The position numbers were made by a program, and so were the translations under genes. The notes beneath the pieces are model-generated. The model was given only the letters and a program-made list of their open reading frames with translations, did not search any database and was not told the DNA's origin. Shown here piece after piece: positions 1 through 8,632 of a stretch of 64,000 nucleotides of DNA (position 1 is the stretch's first letter; each line of letters starts with the position of its first letter). Source of the stretch: Flavobacterium johnsoniae (GTDB lineage Bacteria > Bacteroidota > Bacteroidia > Flavobacteriales > Flavobacteriaceae); contig NZ_MLFK01000007.1 of assembly GCF_001879205.1 (NCBI RefSeq), positions 1 to 64,000 on the forward strand, written 5' to 3'.

Positions 1-200
1 AAAAAAAACAAGAATCAAGATTTGCTGAGAAGTCTATTTTCTTTATTCTTTGCTCTTTTTTCTCTCTAAAAAAAAACAAGAATCAAGATTTGCTGAGAAG
101 TCTATTTTCTTTATTCTTTGCTCTTTTTTCTCTCTAAAAAAAAACAAGAATCAAGATTTGCTGAGAAGTCTATTCTCTTTACTCTTTCTTCTATTCTCTT
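1..200. repeat. three tandem copies of a 68-bp repeat
   Basis: Three near-identical units begin at about 1, 69 and 137. The word CAAGAATCAAGATTTGCTGA recurs at 9, 77 and 145, so the period is exactly 68 bp. Each unit is an A-tract, a unique core, then a pyrimidine-rich tail made of TCTATTTTCTTTATTC-like words. The third tail diverges (TATTCTCTTTACTC). The array may extend left of the window. It lies directly upstream of the PKD lipoprotein, so it could form part of its leader or be an inert flavobacterial intergenic repeat. Confidence 0.9.
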
Positions 201-227
201 AAAAAAAAATAACAAAAAAAAGAAATC

Positions 228-1130
228 ATGACCACAAAACTAAATCATATAGCTAAATTAAAATACTTGTTTGCAATGCTTTCAATAGGTTTGTTTTCCT
301 GCGAAAGCGATGTACGTGAAGTGTATCTTTATAACAAAGGAAAATTAGAAGCCACTTCTACCAATACTTCTGTTAAGGCGGGAGAAACCGTAACTTATAC
401 TGATTCGTCGACAAAAGTACGTGCCATAAAATGGATCTTTCAGGGCGGATCGCCTGGTTCATCAATAGACCCAAAGGTTGAGGTAAAGTATACCAAAGGC
501 GGTACTTTTACGACTACTTTAGAAATCACCTTTGTTGATAATACTATAGAAAAGAAAACCTTTGCCGTTGAGGTTGAAGCGCCTGCAACTCCACCAATCG
601 TTATTCCGGCTGATGCCCTTAAAATTTATTCTGAAAACCCTGATTTTACTAAAATAGCTCCTGTTTTAAACTGGGTTTCAAGCAATCAATTTGTAATTAA
701 AGAAGTTGCAGTTGATGGCTATGAAGGCGCTTATAGAAATTTTTCGCTTCCGGCCACGCCACCTGCAGCAGAAGCTAAATGGGCAATGGCAATTCTGTCG
801 TTTGTAAATTTCACAGATATTTCATCTTACACTTATATCAATATGGCGGTAAGAACAACGAGCACGGGAAAAATCAGATTTAGAATGAAAGATGCCGCTA
901 ATACAGGATATGTAGAATTTGATGCCACAAGTAATTTATACGGACTAAAAAGAGATGGAAGCTGGAACATGGTTAAAATTCCAATTGCTGAATACAAAAA
1001 ACAAAATCCGGCATTAGACCTGACAAAAATCAAAGATATTTTGGTATTGAGAAGCGTTGATCCCGAAGATATAAGAACTTTAAATAATTACGTTTTCGAT
1101 TTTGATCATATCTATTTATCTAAAAACTAA
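228..1130 (+). CDS. PKD-domain surface lipoprotein of a polysaccharide-utilisation locus
   Basis: A 300-residue lipoprotein. The signal peptide ends in a lipobox with the acylated cysteine at about residue 25 (LFSC), followed by CES. Residues about 40-118 match a PKD beta-sandwich: a W-x-FQGG core, the KY-x-KGGTF strand and a closing EVE. Residues about 130-300 look like a second beta-rich, carbohydrate-binding-type domain. Two glycoside hydrolases follow on the same strand, so a surface glycan-binding role like the SusE/F-position proteins is likely. That is inferred from layout; no ligand residues are identifiable. SusC/SusD would be expected to the left, outside the window. Confidence 0.75.
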   Translation: MTTKLNHIAKLKYLFAMLSIGLFSCESDVREVYLYNKGKLEATSTNTSVKAGETVTYTDSSTKVRAIKWIFQGGSPGSSIDPKVEVKYTKGGTFTTTLEITFVDNTIEKKTFAVEVEAPATPPIVIPADALKIYSENPDFTKIAPVLNWVSSNQFVIKEVAVDGYEGAYRNFSLPATPPAAEAKWAMAILSFVNFTDISSYTYINMAVRTTSTGKIRFRMKDAANTGYVEFDATSNLYGLKRDGSWNMVKIPIAEYKKQNPALDLTKIKDILVLRSVDPEDIRTLNNYVFDFDHIYLSKN

Positions 1131-1138
1131 ACCTAAAA

Positions 1139-1173
1139 AGCTTTGTCAAAGTTTAAAACTTTGACAAAGCTTT
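1139..1173. terminator. hairpin after the PKD lipoprotein gene
   Basis: An inverted repeat, CTTTGTCAAAGTTT then AAACTTTGACAAAG, starts about ten bases after the stop codon at 1130. It is AT-rich and followed by only a short T run (GCTTTACAAA), so termination would be weak. The same hairpin occurs after the ComM gene near 54741, which suggests a dispersed repeat used as a 3' end structure. Confidence 0.5.
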
Positions 1174-1221
1174 ACAAAAACACCTCCTAAGTTTTTCAAA
1201 AAATAATTAAAAACGAATTTA

Positions 1222-2631
1222 ATGAAGCATTCCCTTTATGTATTGTTCTGTTGCATCAGCCTGATTTCCTTGCAGGCACAGAACAGTATTAAATATCAAA
1301 AAGTCGAAGCCAGACAAAATGCCCTGGATCCAAAATGGATTTCTTATGAAGCCAAAACCGTCGACAAACTACCCGGATTTAAACCTAAAAAACAACCTGA
1401 TATTTCAACTTACGGAGGATGGAAAACCTGGCAAAAAGAATCCACAGGATTTTTTAGAACCCAAAAAATAGACAACAGATGGTGGATCATCGATCCCGAA
1501 GGTTATCCGTTTATTTATAAAGGAGTTGCCGTTTTTAATGCAGGACGTTCTGTAAATCAGCAAAAAGCATTTGATAAAAAATTCGGAAGTCCTGAAAACT
1601 GGCTCAAACAAGAAACAAAATTACTTCGCGATAACGGATTTAACGGAGTAGGCGCGTGGTCAAATGTAGAATTAGTTAGAAAAGGAGAAAATCCGCTGGT
1701 TTATACGGTAATTATTTCGCCAATGGGCATGTATCATTCTGATCATATTAAAAAATACGGTGGAAAATACAAAGAAGCCAGCTGGCAGAATTATCGTTTT
1801 GATTTGGTTATGGTTTTTGATAAAGAGTTTGATGCTTACATCGAAAAATCGTTCAGAGATGTTTCTCAATATAAAAATGATAAGTATTTGATGGGTTATT
1901 TTACTGATAACGAGCTTCCTTGGTATAACGATGCATTAGATAAACATTTAACTTTATTGGCCAAAGATGAACAGGGATATATTGCTGCGAAAGAATGGTT
2001 AGACCAAAGAAAAGGTTTTAGCGCTTCAACCTCAGATATTACTCAGGAAGATCGTATGGCCTTTACCGCTTTTTATTTTGAAACTTATATGAAAAAGGTA
2101 ACGGCGGCGCTTAAAAAAGCAGATCCAAACCATCTTTATTTAGGATGCCGTTTTAATCAGGATAAAGAACAGGAATTAACCAATCCGGAGATTTTTAAGG
2201 TGGCCGGAAAGTACATGGATATCATTTCGATAAACCATTATAGAAAATGGGAGCCAAGTCAGGAATTGATGAATAATTGGGGAGAATGGTCAGGAAAACC
2301 GTTTTTAATTACAGAATGGTACACCAAAGGAGAAGATTCAGGTTTGCCCAATAATACCGGAGCCGGATGGCTGGTTCGAACGCAAAAGGAAAGAGGGCTT
2401 TTCTATCAGAATTTCACGTTGGAATTGCTTAAAAATAAAAATTCGGTTGGCTGGCATTGGTTCAAATATATGGATAACGATCCCGAGGATTTAACTACTG
2501 ATTATTCAAACAGAGATTCAAATAAAGGTATTGTAAACAGTGCATTTGAGCCTTATCAACCTTTATTAAAAGAGATGAAAATAATCAACGATAATGCGTT
2601 TGAACTGACGCGTTATTTTGATAAGATGTAA
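1222..2631 (+). CDS. secreted clan GH-A glycoside hydrolase, agarase (GH50)-like
   Basis: 469 residues with a signal peptide (about 1-20, ending LQAQ). The fold is a TIM-barrel glycoside hydrolase. Signs are RWWIIDPEGYPF near residue 86, the YFTDNELPW segment with candidate acid/base Glu231, and FLITEWYTKG with candidate nucleophile Glu365, then WHWFKYMDND. DNELPW and the TEW strand resemble GH50 beta-agarases and related clan GH-A families; GH158 was considered but the glutamate spacing does not obviously fit. The substrate cannot be read from sequence: agar is one option, another beta-glycan is as likely in a non-marine Flavobacterium. It sits between the PKD lipoprotein and a GH2 enzyme and probably acts on the same polysaccharide. 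Confidence 0.75.
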   Translation: MKHSLYVLFCCISLISLQAQNSIKYQKVEARQNALDPKWISYEAKTVDKLPGFKPKKQPDISTYGGWKTWQKESTGFFRTQKIDNRWWIIDPEGYPFIYKGVAVFNAGRSVNQQKAFDKKFGSPENWLKQETKLLRDNGFNGVGAWSNVELVRKGENPLVYTVIISPMGMYHSDHIKKYGGKYKEASWQNYRFDLVMVFDKEFDAYIEKSFRDVSQYKNDKYLMGYFTDNELPWYNDALDKHLTLLAKDEQGYIAAKEWLDQRKGFSASTSDITQEDRMAFTAFYFETYMKKVTAALKKADPNHLYLGCRFNQDKEQELTNPEIFKVAGKYMDIISINHYRKWEPSQELMNNWGEWSGKPFLITEWYTKGEDSGLPNNTGAGWLVRTQKERGLFYQNFTLELLKNKNSVGWHWFKYMDNDPEDLTTDYSNRDSNKGIVNSAFEPYQPLLKEMKIINDNAFELTRYFDKM

Positions 2632-2639
2632 TTTTTTTT

Positions 2640-2777
2640 AAACACATAGAAACATAGATTTTTAGAATAGAAAAAGAGTATAAAAAGAAACCAGTTTCTA
2701 ACACATAGATAAGCTATGTGAATTTAAAATAGTGAAACGCCTTTAACCACAAACAAAAACTATGTTTCTATGTGTTT
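2640..2777. repeat. 18-bp inverted repeat between the two hydrolase genes
   Basis: AAACACATAGAAACATAG at 2640-2657 is repeated perfectly in inverted form at 2760-2777, enclosing about 100 bases. The related word ACATAGAAACATAG recurs near 25085. The arms could pair in the transcript joining the two hydrolase genes, but no T run follows, so this is not a standard terminator. Similar long-loop inverted repeats occur in several other gaps of the window. Confidence 0.75.
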
Positions 2778-2818
2778 ATTAATTAGACTATAATTAAAAA
2801 TAAAAAACAATTTAGAAT

Positions 2819-4621
2819 ATGAGAAAAATAATAATGCTGTGTTTTACTTTTCTGGTTTTTGGGAAAGCAATGGCACAGGAAATACCGTTACTATCTAATA
2901 TTTCATCTCGAAATAACATCACCTTAAACGGAAAATGGAGTTACATCGTAGATCCGCTCGAAAACGGATATTACGATTATCGTTTACTGCCGTTTAAAAA
3001 CAATGGATTTTTCGAAAATAAAAAATGGAACACCACAGATTTAACCGAATATAATTTTGCAACTTCGGCCACGATGGATATTCCGTCTGACTGGAACAGT
3101 AAAGACGAAAGATTGTTTTTTTATGAAGGAACAGTTTGGTTTCAGAAAGATTTCAATTATAAAAAGAGTTCTCAAACCAAAGGTATTCTTCATTTTGGAG
3201 CAGTCAATTACGATGCAAAAGTATATGTAAACGGAAAATTGGCAGGAAGTCATGTTGGAGGTTATACACCTTTTAATTTTGATGTAACCAATTTACTGAT
3301 CGACGGAAATAATTTTGTGGTAGTAAAAGTCGACAACAAACGCCATAAAGACAATGTTCCAACGGTAAACATGGATTGGTGGAATTACGGCGGAATCACC
3401 AGAGATGTGACTTTAGCGCAAGTTCCGAATACTTATATTGAAGATTATCTGGTTCAACTGGATAAAAAAGACAAAACAAAAATTTCAGGCTGGGTAAAGC
3501 TCAATAGCGAAACTGCAAATCAATCTGTTTCGATTAGCATTCCCGAATTGAAAATCACGAAAAATGTTACTACCGATGCCAAAGGAATGGCTTATTTTGA
3601 AATAAAAAGTAAACCAGTTTTATGGACACCTGAAAATCCGAAACTATACGAGGTTGCGATCAATAAAGCCGATGAAAATATTACAGATAAAATAGGTTTT
3701 AGAACCATTGAAACCAAAGGAAAAGAGATTCTGTTGAACGGAAAAAAAGTCTTTTTGCGCGGAATCAGTATTCACGAAGAAGCACCCTTTAGATCCGGAC
3801 GAGCATGGTCTACAGAAGATGCCGTTACCCTGCTGACCTGGGCAAAAGAATTAGGATGTAATTATGTTCGTCTGGCGCATTATCCGCATAACGAGAACAT
3901 GGTAAAAGAAGCCGAAAAAATGGGTTTGATGATCTGGTCTGAAGTTCCGGTATACTGGACGATTTCATGGACAAATCCGGATACATACGCGAATGCCGAA
4001 CGTCAATTACACGACATGATTTACAGGGATAAAAACCGTTGCGGCATCGTAATCTGGTCAATTGCAAACGAAACACCGCATGGCGACGACAGAGATGTTT
4101 TTCTGAGTAAACTGGCTAAATATGCCCGTACACAGGACAATTCCCGTTTGATAAGTATGGCGATGGAAGTCACCAAAAGTCCGAATAATGTAAATACACT
4201 TCATGATAATATGAACGAATATGTAGATATTGTAAGTTTTAACCAATATCTCGGCTGGTACAGAGGAACCAACGAATCCTGCAAAGACATGCAATGGGTG
4301 ATTCCGTATAACAAGCCTGTAATTATCAGCGAATTTGGCGGTGAAGCTTTGCAGGGATTACACGGCGATAAAAAAGAACGCTGGAACGAAGAATATCAGG
4401 AAGAATTATATGTTCAAAACACGCAAATGTTCAATCGTATCGAAGGCCTGGCAGGAGTTTCGCCCTGGATTTTAGTCGACTTTAGATCACCACGCAGACA
4501 GTTACCCAACATTCAGGATTTCTTTAACCGTAAAGGTCTGATTTCAGATCAGGGAATCAAAAAGAAAGCATTTTATGTAATGAAAGACTGGTATGCACAG
4601 AAAGAAAAGGAATATAAATAA
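2819..4621 (+). CDS. glycoside hydrolase family 2 protein (beta-glucuronidase/galactosidase type)
   Basis: 600 residues, signal peptide about 1-19 (ending AMAQ). The order is a jelly-roll sugar-binding domain (about 35-200, with LNGKW and FGAVNYDAKVYVNG), an Ig-like domain (about 205-297) and a TIM barrel (about 300-600). IANE418 is the expected acid/base and ISE505FGG the expected nucleophile of GH2. The FLRGISIHEE and RLAHYPHNE segments are GH2 signatures. At 600 residues it is close to beta-glucuronidases and shorter than LacZ-type galactosidases. It probably trims oligosaccharides released by the preceding hydrolase, in the periplasm; the exact sugar is not determined. Confidence 0.88.
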   Translation: MRKIIMLCFTFLVFGKAMAQEIPLLSNISSRNNITLNGKWSYIVDPLENGYYDYRLLPFKNNGFFENKKWNTTDLTEYNFATSATMDIPSDWNSKDERLFFYEGTVWFQKDFNYKKSSQTKGILHFGAVNYDAKVYVNGKLAGSHVGGYTPFNFDVTNLLIDGNNFVVVKVDNKRHKDNVPTVNMDWWNYGGITRDVTLAQVPNTYIEDYLVQLDKKDKTKISGWVKLNSETANQSVSISIPELKITKNVTTDAKGMAYFEIKSKPVLWTPENPKLYEVAINKADENITDKIGFRTIETKGKEILLNGKKVFLRGISIHEEAPFRSGRAWSTEDAVTLLTWAKELGCNYVRLAHYPHNENMVKEAEKMGLMIWSEVPVYWTISWTNPDTYANAERQLHDMIYRDKNRCGIVIWSIANETPHGDDRDVFLSKLAKYARTQDNSRLISMAMEVTKSPNNVNTLHDNMNEYVDIVSFNQYLGWYRGTNESCKDMQWVIPYNKPVIISEFGGEALQGLHGDKKERWNEEYQEELYVQNTQMFNRIEGLAGVSPWILVDFRSPRRQLPNIQDFFNRKGLISDQGIKKKAFYVMKDWYAQKEKEYK

Positions 4622-4644
4622 GTGAAATTTAGATAAAGTTGGAG

Positions 4645-4682
4645 AAGCCTTCAAAGTCAGTTTTGATTTTGGAGGTTTTTTG
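4645..4682 (+). terminator. candidate terminator of the GH2 gene
   Basis: The arms AAGCCTTCAAA and TTTTGGAGGTTTT, followed by TTTTG, form an imperfect hairpin about 24 bases after the GH2 stop codon. The stem has a G-T or mismatch position, so strength is moderate. Confidence 0.5.
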
Positions 4683-4723
4683 TATTAGGAATTTGGTGTT
4701 TTTAGTAATTAAAGTTTCTTTGC

Positions 4724-4750
4724 GGGTTCGAATCCTTCTTTCTCTGCTAA
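4724..4750 (+). pseudogene. tRNA-Ser 3'-end fragment (T-arm and acceptor strand)
   Basis: GGGTTCGAATCC followed by TTCTTTCTCTGCTAA matches the T-arm and 3' acceptor strand of the tRNA-Ser gene at 13716-13800 with about three substitutions. The rest of a tRNA is absent upstream, so this is a remnant. It lies on the plus strand, opposite to the intact gene. It could be the distal end of an element that once integrated into another tRNA-Ser copy, or a product of rearrangement. Confidence 0.6.
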
Positions 4751-4817
4751 GGCAAAAAGGTGTCAAAGGCAAAGAATAAAAAAAAGAAAACCCCTAACAT
4801 TTGTTAAAGGTTTCAAG

Positions 4818-4834
4818 TTCAGCGGAGGAAGAGG
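4818..4834 (-). repeat. candidate att site: copy of the tRNA-Ser 3' end
   Basis: TTCAGCGGAGGAAGAGG matches TTCAGCGGAGAAAGAGG at 13711-13727, the 3' end of the intact tRNA-Ser, at 16 of 17 positions and in the same orientation. The two copies bracket about 8.9 kb of accessory genes, the pattern expected for an island inserted at a tRNA 3' end. No integrase gene lies between them, so integration is inferred only from the repeats and the gene content. Confidence 0.55.
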
Positions 4835-5133
4835 TTCTGCATTGAATTATTAAATACGCTAGTAAATAATGGGCTTAATATATTATTTAAGAATAGGCAC
4901 AGAAAAAAAGTGTACCTTGAATTTTTAATCAATTTATTTGAAATAATATAAAGAGCTAGAAAATACATGTCAACTTTAAATTTCAGAACTTTTGAGATCT
5001 AAAATTGATATTTTTTAACGATTAATAAAATTTTTATTCTTAAAGAATTTTATTAATTGTCTTTTTGTAGTAGTCGTAAGTAAATGATTTAATCCTTAAT
5101 TAGCTATGTCTGCATATTTTATAAGCATTGATA

Positions 5134-5925
5134 TTAAGAATATTTTTCATCAATATATTTAAATGTATTTGATAATTCTAGCTCTTTTAACTCGATATAT
5201 GATGTAAGTTTGTGTTGATTCGAAATTAGAAAATATTCTTCTTTACAATATTCAACAAGTTCATCACTAAAATTATCAATTATTGAAAATATTACATCTC
5301 TTAATTTTTCAATATCATTAATTTCAAGAGCGAAATCTTCACTAATTTGTTTCTTTAATCTGCTTCCATGCCCAATAGAGTTCCTGTTAGCCAAAAGATG
5401 GGAGTCTATATATTTTTCTCTTGATTCAATTTGAGTTTTGTATTGGAGACCAATTACAGACAAAATATTTTTAAAAACTTTAGGATTAAGATTAGAATGG
5501 GTATTTATTATCGTATTGTCGAAATCATTTTCAACATCTAGCTCATTACTTTCGTTATTATATCCTGTTTTAATTTTAAATTTAATCTTATCAGCATTGG
5601 ATAATTTTGATAAAACGATTAGTTCATTCTGAAGAGTTAAAGCTTCTTTGGATGCAATACATTGATTTATTATTCCCTTAAGAATAACTGCTCTAAAGTT
5701 TTCTGTTAGTTCATTTAAAAATTTTTTTGAATCAGAAATATAATTTAAATATAACTTACTACTTCTTTTTATATATCCTTCCCAATGAGCATATAGAAGT
5801 AAGATTATAGATTTTAGCACTACTTCTTCACCAGTTTGTTTAGCAATGAGTATTAAGTCAGAAAGTTCCTTTTTTCTCCAACCTAAGTCTTCCTCTAGTA
5901 ATTCTTCAAGTTTATTTAGTTTCAT
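5134..5925 (-). CDS. MAE_28990/MAE_18760-like HEPN protein
   Basis: 263 residues, mostly alpha-helical. It contains R181NSIGH186, the Rx4-6H motif of HEPN ribonucleases, and the YAHWEGYIK segment (about 45-53) typical of the MAE_28990/MAE_18760 group. HEPN proteins are often metal-independent RNases in toxin or defence systems; activity here is inferred. Its ATG overlaps the stop codon of the upstream DUF262 gene by four bases (ATGA), so the two are translationally coupled. A second, divergent DUF262-HEPN pair lies at 8857-10767. It is the last gene of a methyltransferase-DUF262-HEPN operon. Confidence 0.8.
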   Translation of the reverse strand: MKLNKLEELLEEDLGWRKKELSDLILIAKQTGEEVVLKSIILLLYAHWEGYIKRSSKLYLNYISDSKKFLNELTENFRAVILKGIINQCIASKEALTLQNELIVLSKLSNADKIKFKIKTGYNNESNELDVENDFDNTIINTHSNLNPKVFKNILSVIGLQYKTQIESREKYIDSHLLANRNSIGHGSRLKKQISEDFALEINDIEKLRDVIFSIIDNFSDELVEYCKEEYFLISNQHKLTSYIELKELELSNTFKYIDEKYS

Positions 5926-7043
5926 ATTTTAAAGTATTCCTTTGAGAAATCGATCATACTTTTCATTCTGTAAATTGCTTTATTACCTCTTTTCGAAAAT
6001 TCTAAGAAATCATCATTAGAGTACATAGATTTAATCTTTTGGATAAATTCTTCTACATTTTGGTCTTCGATTTTGTCTATGTTTAGAGCTACTCCGGAAG
6101 CTATTGCTTCAAAACTTGAATTCGAAAATGCTCTCTCAAATTCGTTTTTATCAGTGTTATACTTTTTGAAAACATCATGCCCTAACGATTTATATAAAAA
6201 ATCAAATGTTCTTTTAAAAATTTGTATTTCTTGATCAAGATTGAAATCATCATCACTTATAAGCTTAATTGTTTCATTATCAATAAAATCACTTAGTAGA
6301 AGAGTGGATGTTCGATACGTACTAAAATCTATGTTATTGTGTTTTGCAATAAAAAAACGTAAAATAAGTTCCATATGGTATTCAATGTTGAACTTTCCTT
6401 CTTGTAAATTGAGAGAATTTTTAAATGCTGGATAGCTTTTTAGTTCGTCCAATTTATTGTAGAAATCTTCATCTAGCATTATTATTAAGCAATTTCTAAT
6501 TTCTTGCGCTTCAAGATGTAATCCTCCAGTGTTTAATCTTTGAAAAAGTTCGTACTGTGCTTGTATGCTATTTTCGGTAAGGATTATATTGATACTAAAC
6601 TTAGCTCTTTTTAATGTTCTCTTTATATCGTCTGTTAAAGTTTCCCACGTAAAGTTTTCTAATGAAGGAAGCTTCTTGGTCGTGGTTAATTTTAGAGGTT
6701 CTTTTTTTTTAGTTTCTCCTGTTGCTTGGTCTTTATATTGAAGTTCTCCAGTTAGTTGCAAAATCGTCGACAATCGCTGAAGGCCATCGACAACACTCCA
6801 TTTACTATTTTCTTTTTGTGCAACGAAAATAGGAGGTAACGGTATACCTAATAAAATAGATTCGATGAATTTCGATTTTTGTTGGTCATCCCATCTAAAT
6901 AGGCGTTGATAAGCCGGTGCTAATTCTAAATCACCATCTTTGTAAAGATTGATAATTTCTCCAATCGACATACTAAAACTATCTGTTTTGATTTCTTTAC
7001 GTCCTGTATTCAATTCTTCTATTAAAAGATTAATATTTTGCAT
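5922..7043 (-). CDS. DUF262 (GmrS-like) protein
   Basis: 373 residues. The N-terminal DUF262 domain of the ParB/sulfiredoxin-like superfamily shows AYQRLFRW (44-51), IPLPPIF (67-73), VVDGLQR (84-90) and FQRLNTGG (167-174). DGxQR is the catalytic-type signature of the nucleotide-hydrolysing half of GmrSD type IV restriction proteins. The C-terminal HNH nuclease domain (DUF1524) of GmrSD is absent; the downstream overlapping HEPN gene may supply the effector instead. The start is six bases after the methyltransferase stop. It is about as long as its plus-strand paralogue but clearly divergent. Confidence 0.85.
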   Translation of the reverse strand: MQNINLLIEELNTGRKEIKTDSFSMSIGEIINLYKDGDLELAPAYQRLFRWDDQQKSKFIESILLGIPLPPIFVAQKENSKWSVVDGLQRLSTILQLTGELQYKDQATGETKKKEPLKLTTTKKLPSLENFTWETLTDDIKRTLKRAKFSINIILTENSIQAQYELFQRLNTGGLHLEAQEIRNCLIIMLDEDFYNKLDELKSYPAFKNSLNLQEGKFNIEYHMELILRFFIAKHNNIDFSTYRTSTLLLSDFIDNETIKLISDDDFNLDQEIQIFKRTFDFLYKSLGHDVFKKYNTDKNEFERAFSNSSFEAIASGVALNIDKIEDQNVEEFIQKIKSMYSNDDFLEFSKRGNKAIYRMKSMIDFSKEYFKI

Positions 7044-7049
7044 AAGTTT

Positions 7050-8618
7050 TTAGTTTTGAAATATGTTTTCTAATTTAAAAAATTCATTTACAATGGTATT
7101 TATATTGTAAATAGAATAATCATTCGATTCTATTATTTTGTTCCCAATTTCTTTAATTTGAAATAAACTTGGAAATTTCATTTCTCTAAGTTCTGTGGCA
7201 CTTACATTTACATTTCCATTAAAAATTTGAAAATAAGTATCAAATAATTCACTGTTTAATAAACCACATAAACCTGAAACTTCGTTTTCTTCTAAATGTC
7301 CGTCTTTCCGGTATATGTAATTTACCCTGTTTTCAACTCCAATGTACTGTGTCTCGATAAAATTACTAAAATAAGGAGCAGCTATCAATCTACTTTTGTC
7401 ATCCTTGGTGCTAAATCTTCTTAAAAGTATATAATTTTTGTTTTGCAACAATGAAGCTTGTGAACCTTTATTGACGATGATATATTGACCTTTCTCTTTT
7501 AAAATTTTAGGCCAATTTAAACTCATTTTTTCGACATTCTGGAGCCAAAATAAAGGTGCAATATCATCAGTCTGTTTTTTAGATTCATATCGGATATGAT
7601 CTAGGTTACGGAAATATACAACAGGACCTGTTGAAATTTGAATATCGTGGTTAGATAATCGATTTGTCCATGAATTTACAAGTTGTAATACGGAGATTTC
7701 ACAATTATTACTTGGCAAATAAAGAATCTTTTCGGCAGATTCTAAGTTAATTAAATCTTTAGTAAAATAGTTTTTTATTTTATTTTCTGTAATGTCTTTT
7801 ATACCCTTACTTGAAGTTAGCGATATTCTTTTATCCAATAATATGTTGGTTTTAGTCGCTTTAATGATGACAGTTTCTTGCAAAACTTTATCTCTATTAA
7901 AAGTATCTCTGCGAGATTTAAATAAATGGATATTATCAATTTGGACTGAATTAAAAAAACTATCTCTAAACCCTCTGAAATATTTTCCAGAAGCGAAGCT
8001 TCTTGGAGTAATGGATATGAATTTTCCGTTATTTTTTAATAATTTTACAGACAGAGACATAAATAACGAATATATATTGGATTCGCCACTTATAAATCCC
8101 TTTGAAGCTAATGCTCTTTCATCCATTTTACCCAATTTAAAGTATGGTGGATTGGAAATAATGACATCGAATTTTTCGTAATCATTATTTTTTATAATTG
8201 TAAGATTATGTAATATGAAGTCATTATTACAAAGTTTATATTCAAAAGATATATTCTTTTTGTTTAGCCAAATTTTTAGGTAATTAAGGACAAGCTCTGA
8301 GTAGAAAATTAGATTGGAATCAGTCTCGTATGCAGTTACTGATATATTACGAATCTGATTACATTTTGCAATAAGATTTTCGATCAGCGCACAGGTTAAA
8401 ATTCCCAAACCAAATCCAGGATCTAATACTGTTACAGTTTTCTCGTCGTAATCACAATATGATGCCATGAGATTTGCAACGGAGGAAGGTGTAAAAAATT
8501 GACCATTTTCTTTTTTATGCTTTAGTGATACAAATTTTGCATATTGAATTGCAAGTCGATCGGAATAGTCACTTGGAGATTCCAGGTTTAAAGTTTCTGT
8601 ACTTATGTGTTCTTTCAT
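7050..8618 (-). CDS. Eco57I-like N6-adenine DNA methyltransferase
   Basis: 522 residues from the ATG; a TTG three codons upstream (8627) is an alternative. Residues about 39-44 are GQFFTP, 66-72 DPGFGLG (AdoMet-binding motif I) and 156-159 NPPY (catalytic motif IV), the order of a gamma-class N6-adenine methyltransferase. Residues about 220-522 look like a target-recognition domain. Proteins of this kind are usually the modification half of Eco57I- or PstI/BsuBI-like restriction systems, but no typical restriction endonuclease is adjacent. Downstream are DUF262 and HEPN genes in one operon, so it probably marks self DNA for, or is otherwise coupled to, that pair. Confidence 0.85.
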   Translation of the reverse strand: MKEHISTETLNLESPSDYSDRLAIQYAKFVSLKHKKENGQFFTPSSVANLMASYCDYDEKTVTVLDPGFGLGILTCALIENLIAKCNQIRNISVTAYETDSNLIFYSELVLNYLKIWLNKKNISFEYKLCNNDFILHNLTIIKNNDYEKFDVIISNPPYFKLGKMDERALASKGFISGESNIYSLFMSLSVKLLKNNGKFISITPRSFASGKYFRGFRDSFFNSVQIDNIHLFKSRRDTFNRDKVLQETVIIKATKTNILLDKRISLTSSKGIKDITENKIKNYFTKDLINLESAEKILYLPSNNCEISVLQLVNSWTNRLSNHDIQISTGPVVYFRNLDHIRYESKKQTDDIAPLFWLQNVEKMSLNWPKILKEKGQYIIVNKGSQASLLQNKNYILLRRFSTKDDKSRLIAAPYFSNFIETQYIGVENRVNYIYRKDGHLEENEVSGLCGLLNSELFDTYFQIFNGNVNVSATELREMKFPSLFQIKEIGNKIIESNDYSIYNINTIVNEFFKLENIFQN

Positions 8619-8624
8619 TACTTG

Positions 8625-8632
8625 CAAATATA
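8625..8632 (-). promoter_or_regulatory. candidate -7 box for the methyltransferase operon
   Basis: Read on the minus strand this is TATATTTG, matching the Bacteroidota -7 consensus TAnnTTTG. It ends only six bases before the ATG at 8618, so a transcript from it would be nearly or fully leaderless. No clear -33 TTTG is seen at the usual distance. Confidence 0.4.

Larger units (their letters stand above)
4683..5133. other. left boundary of the accessory island, no gene seen
   Basis: This gap holds two fragments resembling the 3' end of tRNA-Ser (4724-4750 on plus, 4818-4834 on minus) with a hairpin-like stretch between them (AAACCCCTAACA then TGTTAAAGGTTT). From about 4850 to 5133 the DNA is very AT-rich with no convincing ORF. 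The base composition changes here from the hydrolase region to the accessory genes. Confidence 0.6.

Noticed and set aside
1..200. CRISPR array
   Set aside because: The 68-bp units are directly tandem, with no unique spacers between identical short repeats, and no cas genes are near.
4724..4750. Functional tRNA gene
   Set aside because: Only the T-arm and 3' acceptor strand are present; no anticodon or D-arm precedes it.
5922..7043. ParB-type chromosome partition protein
   Set aside because: The DGxQR and YQR motifs place it in DUF262 (GmrS-like); no ParA partner or ParB helix-turn-helix is seen.
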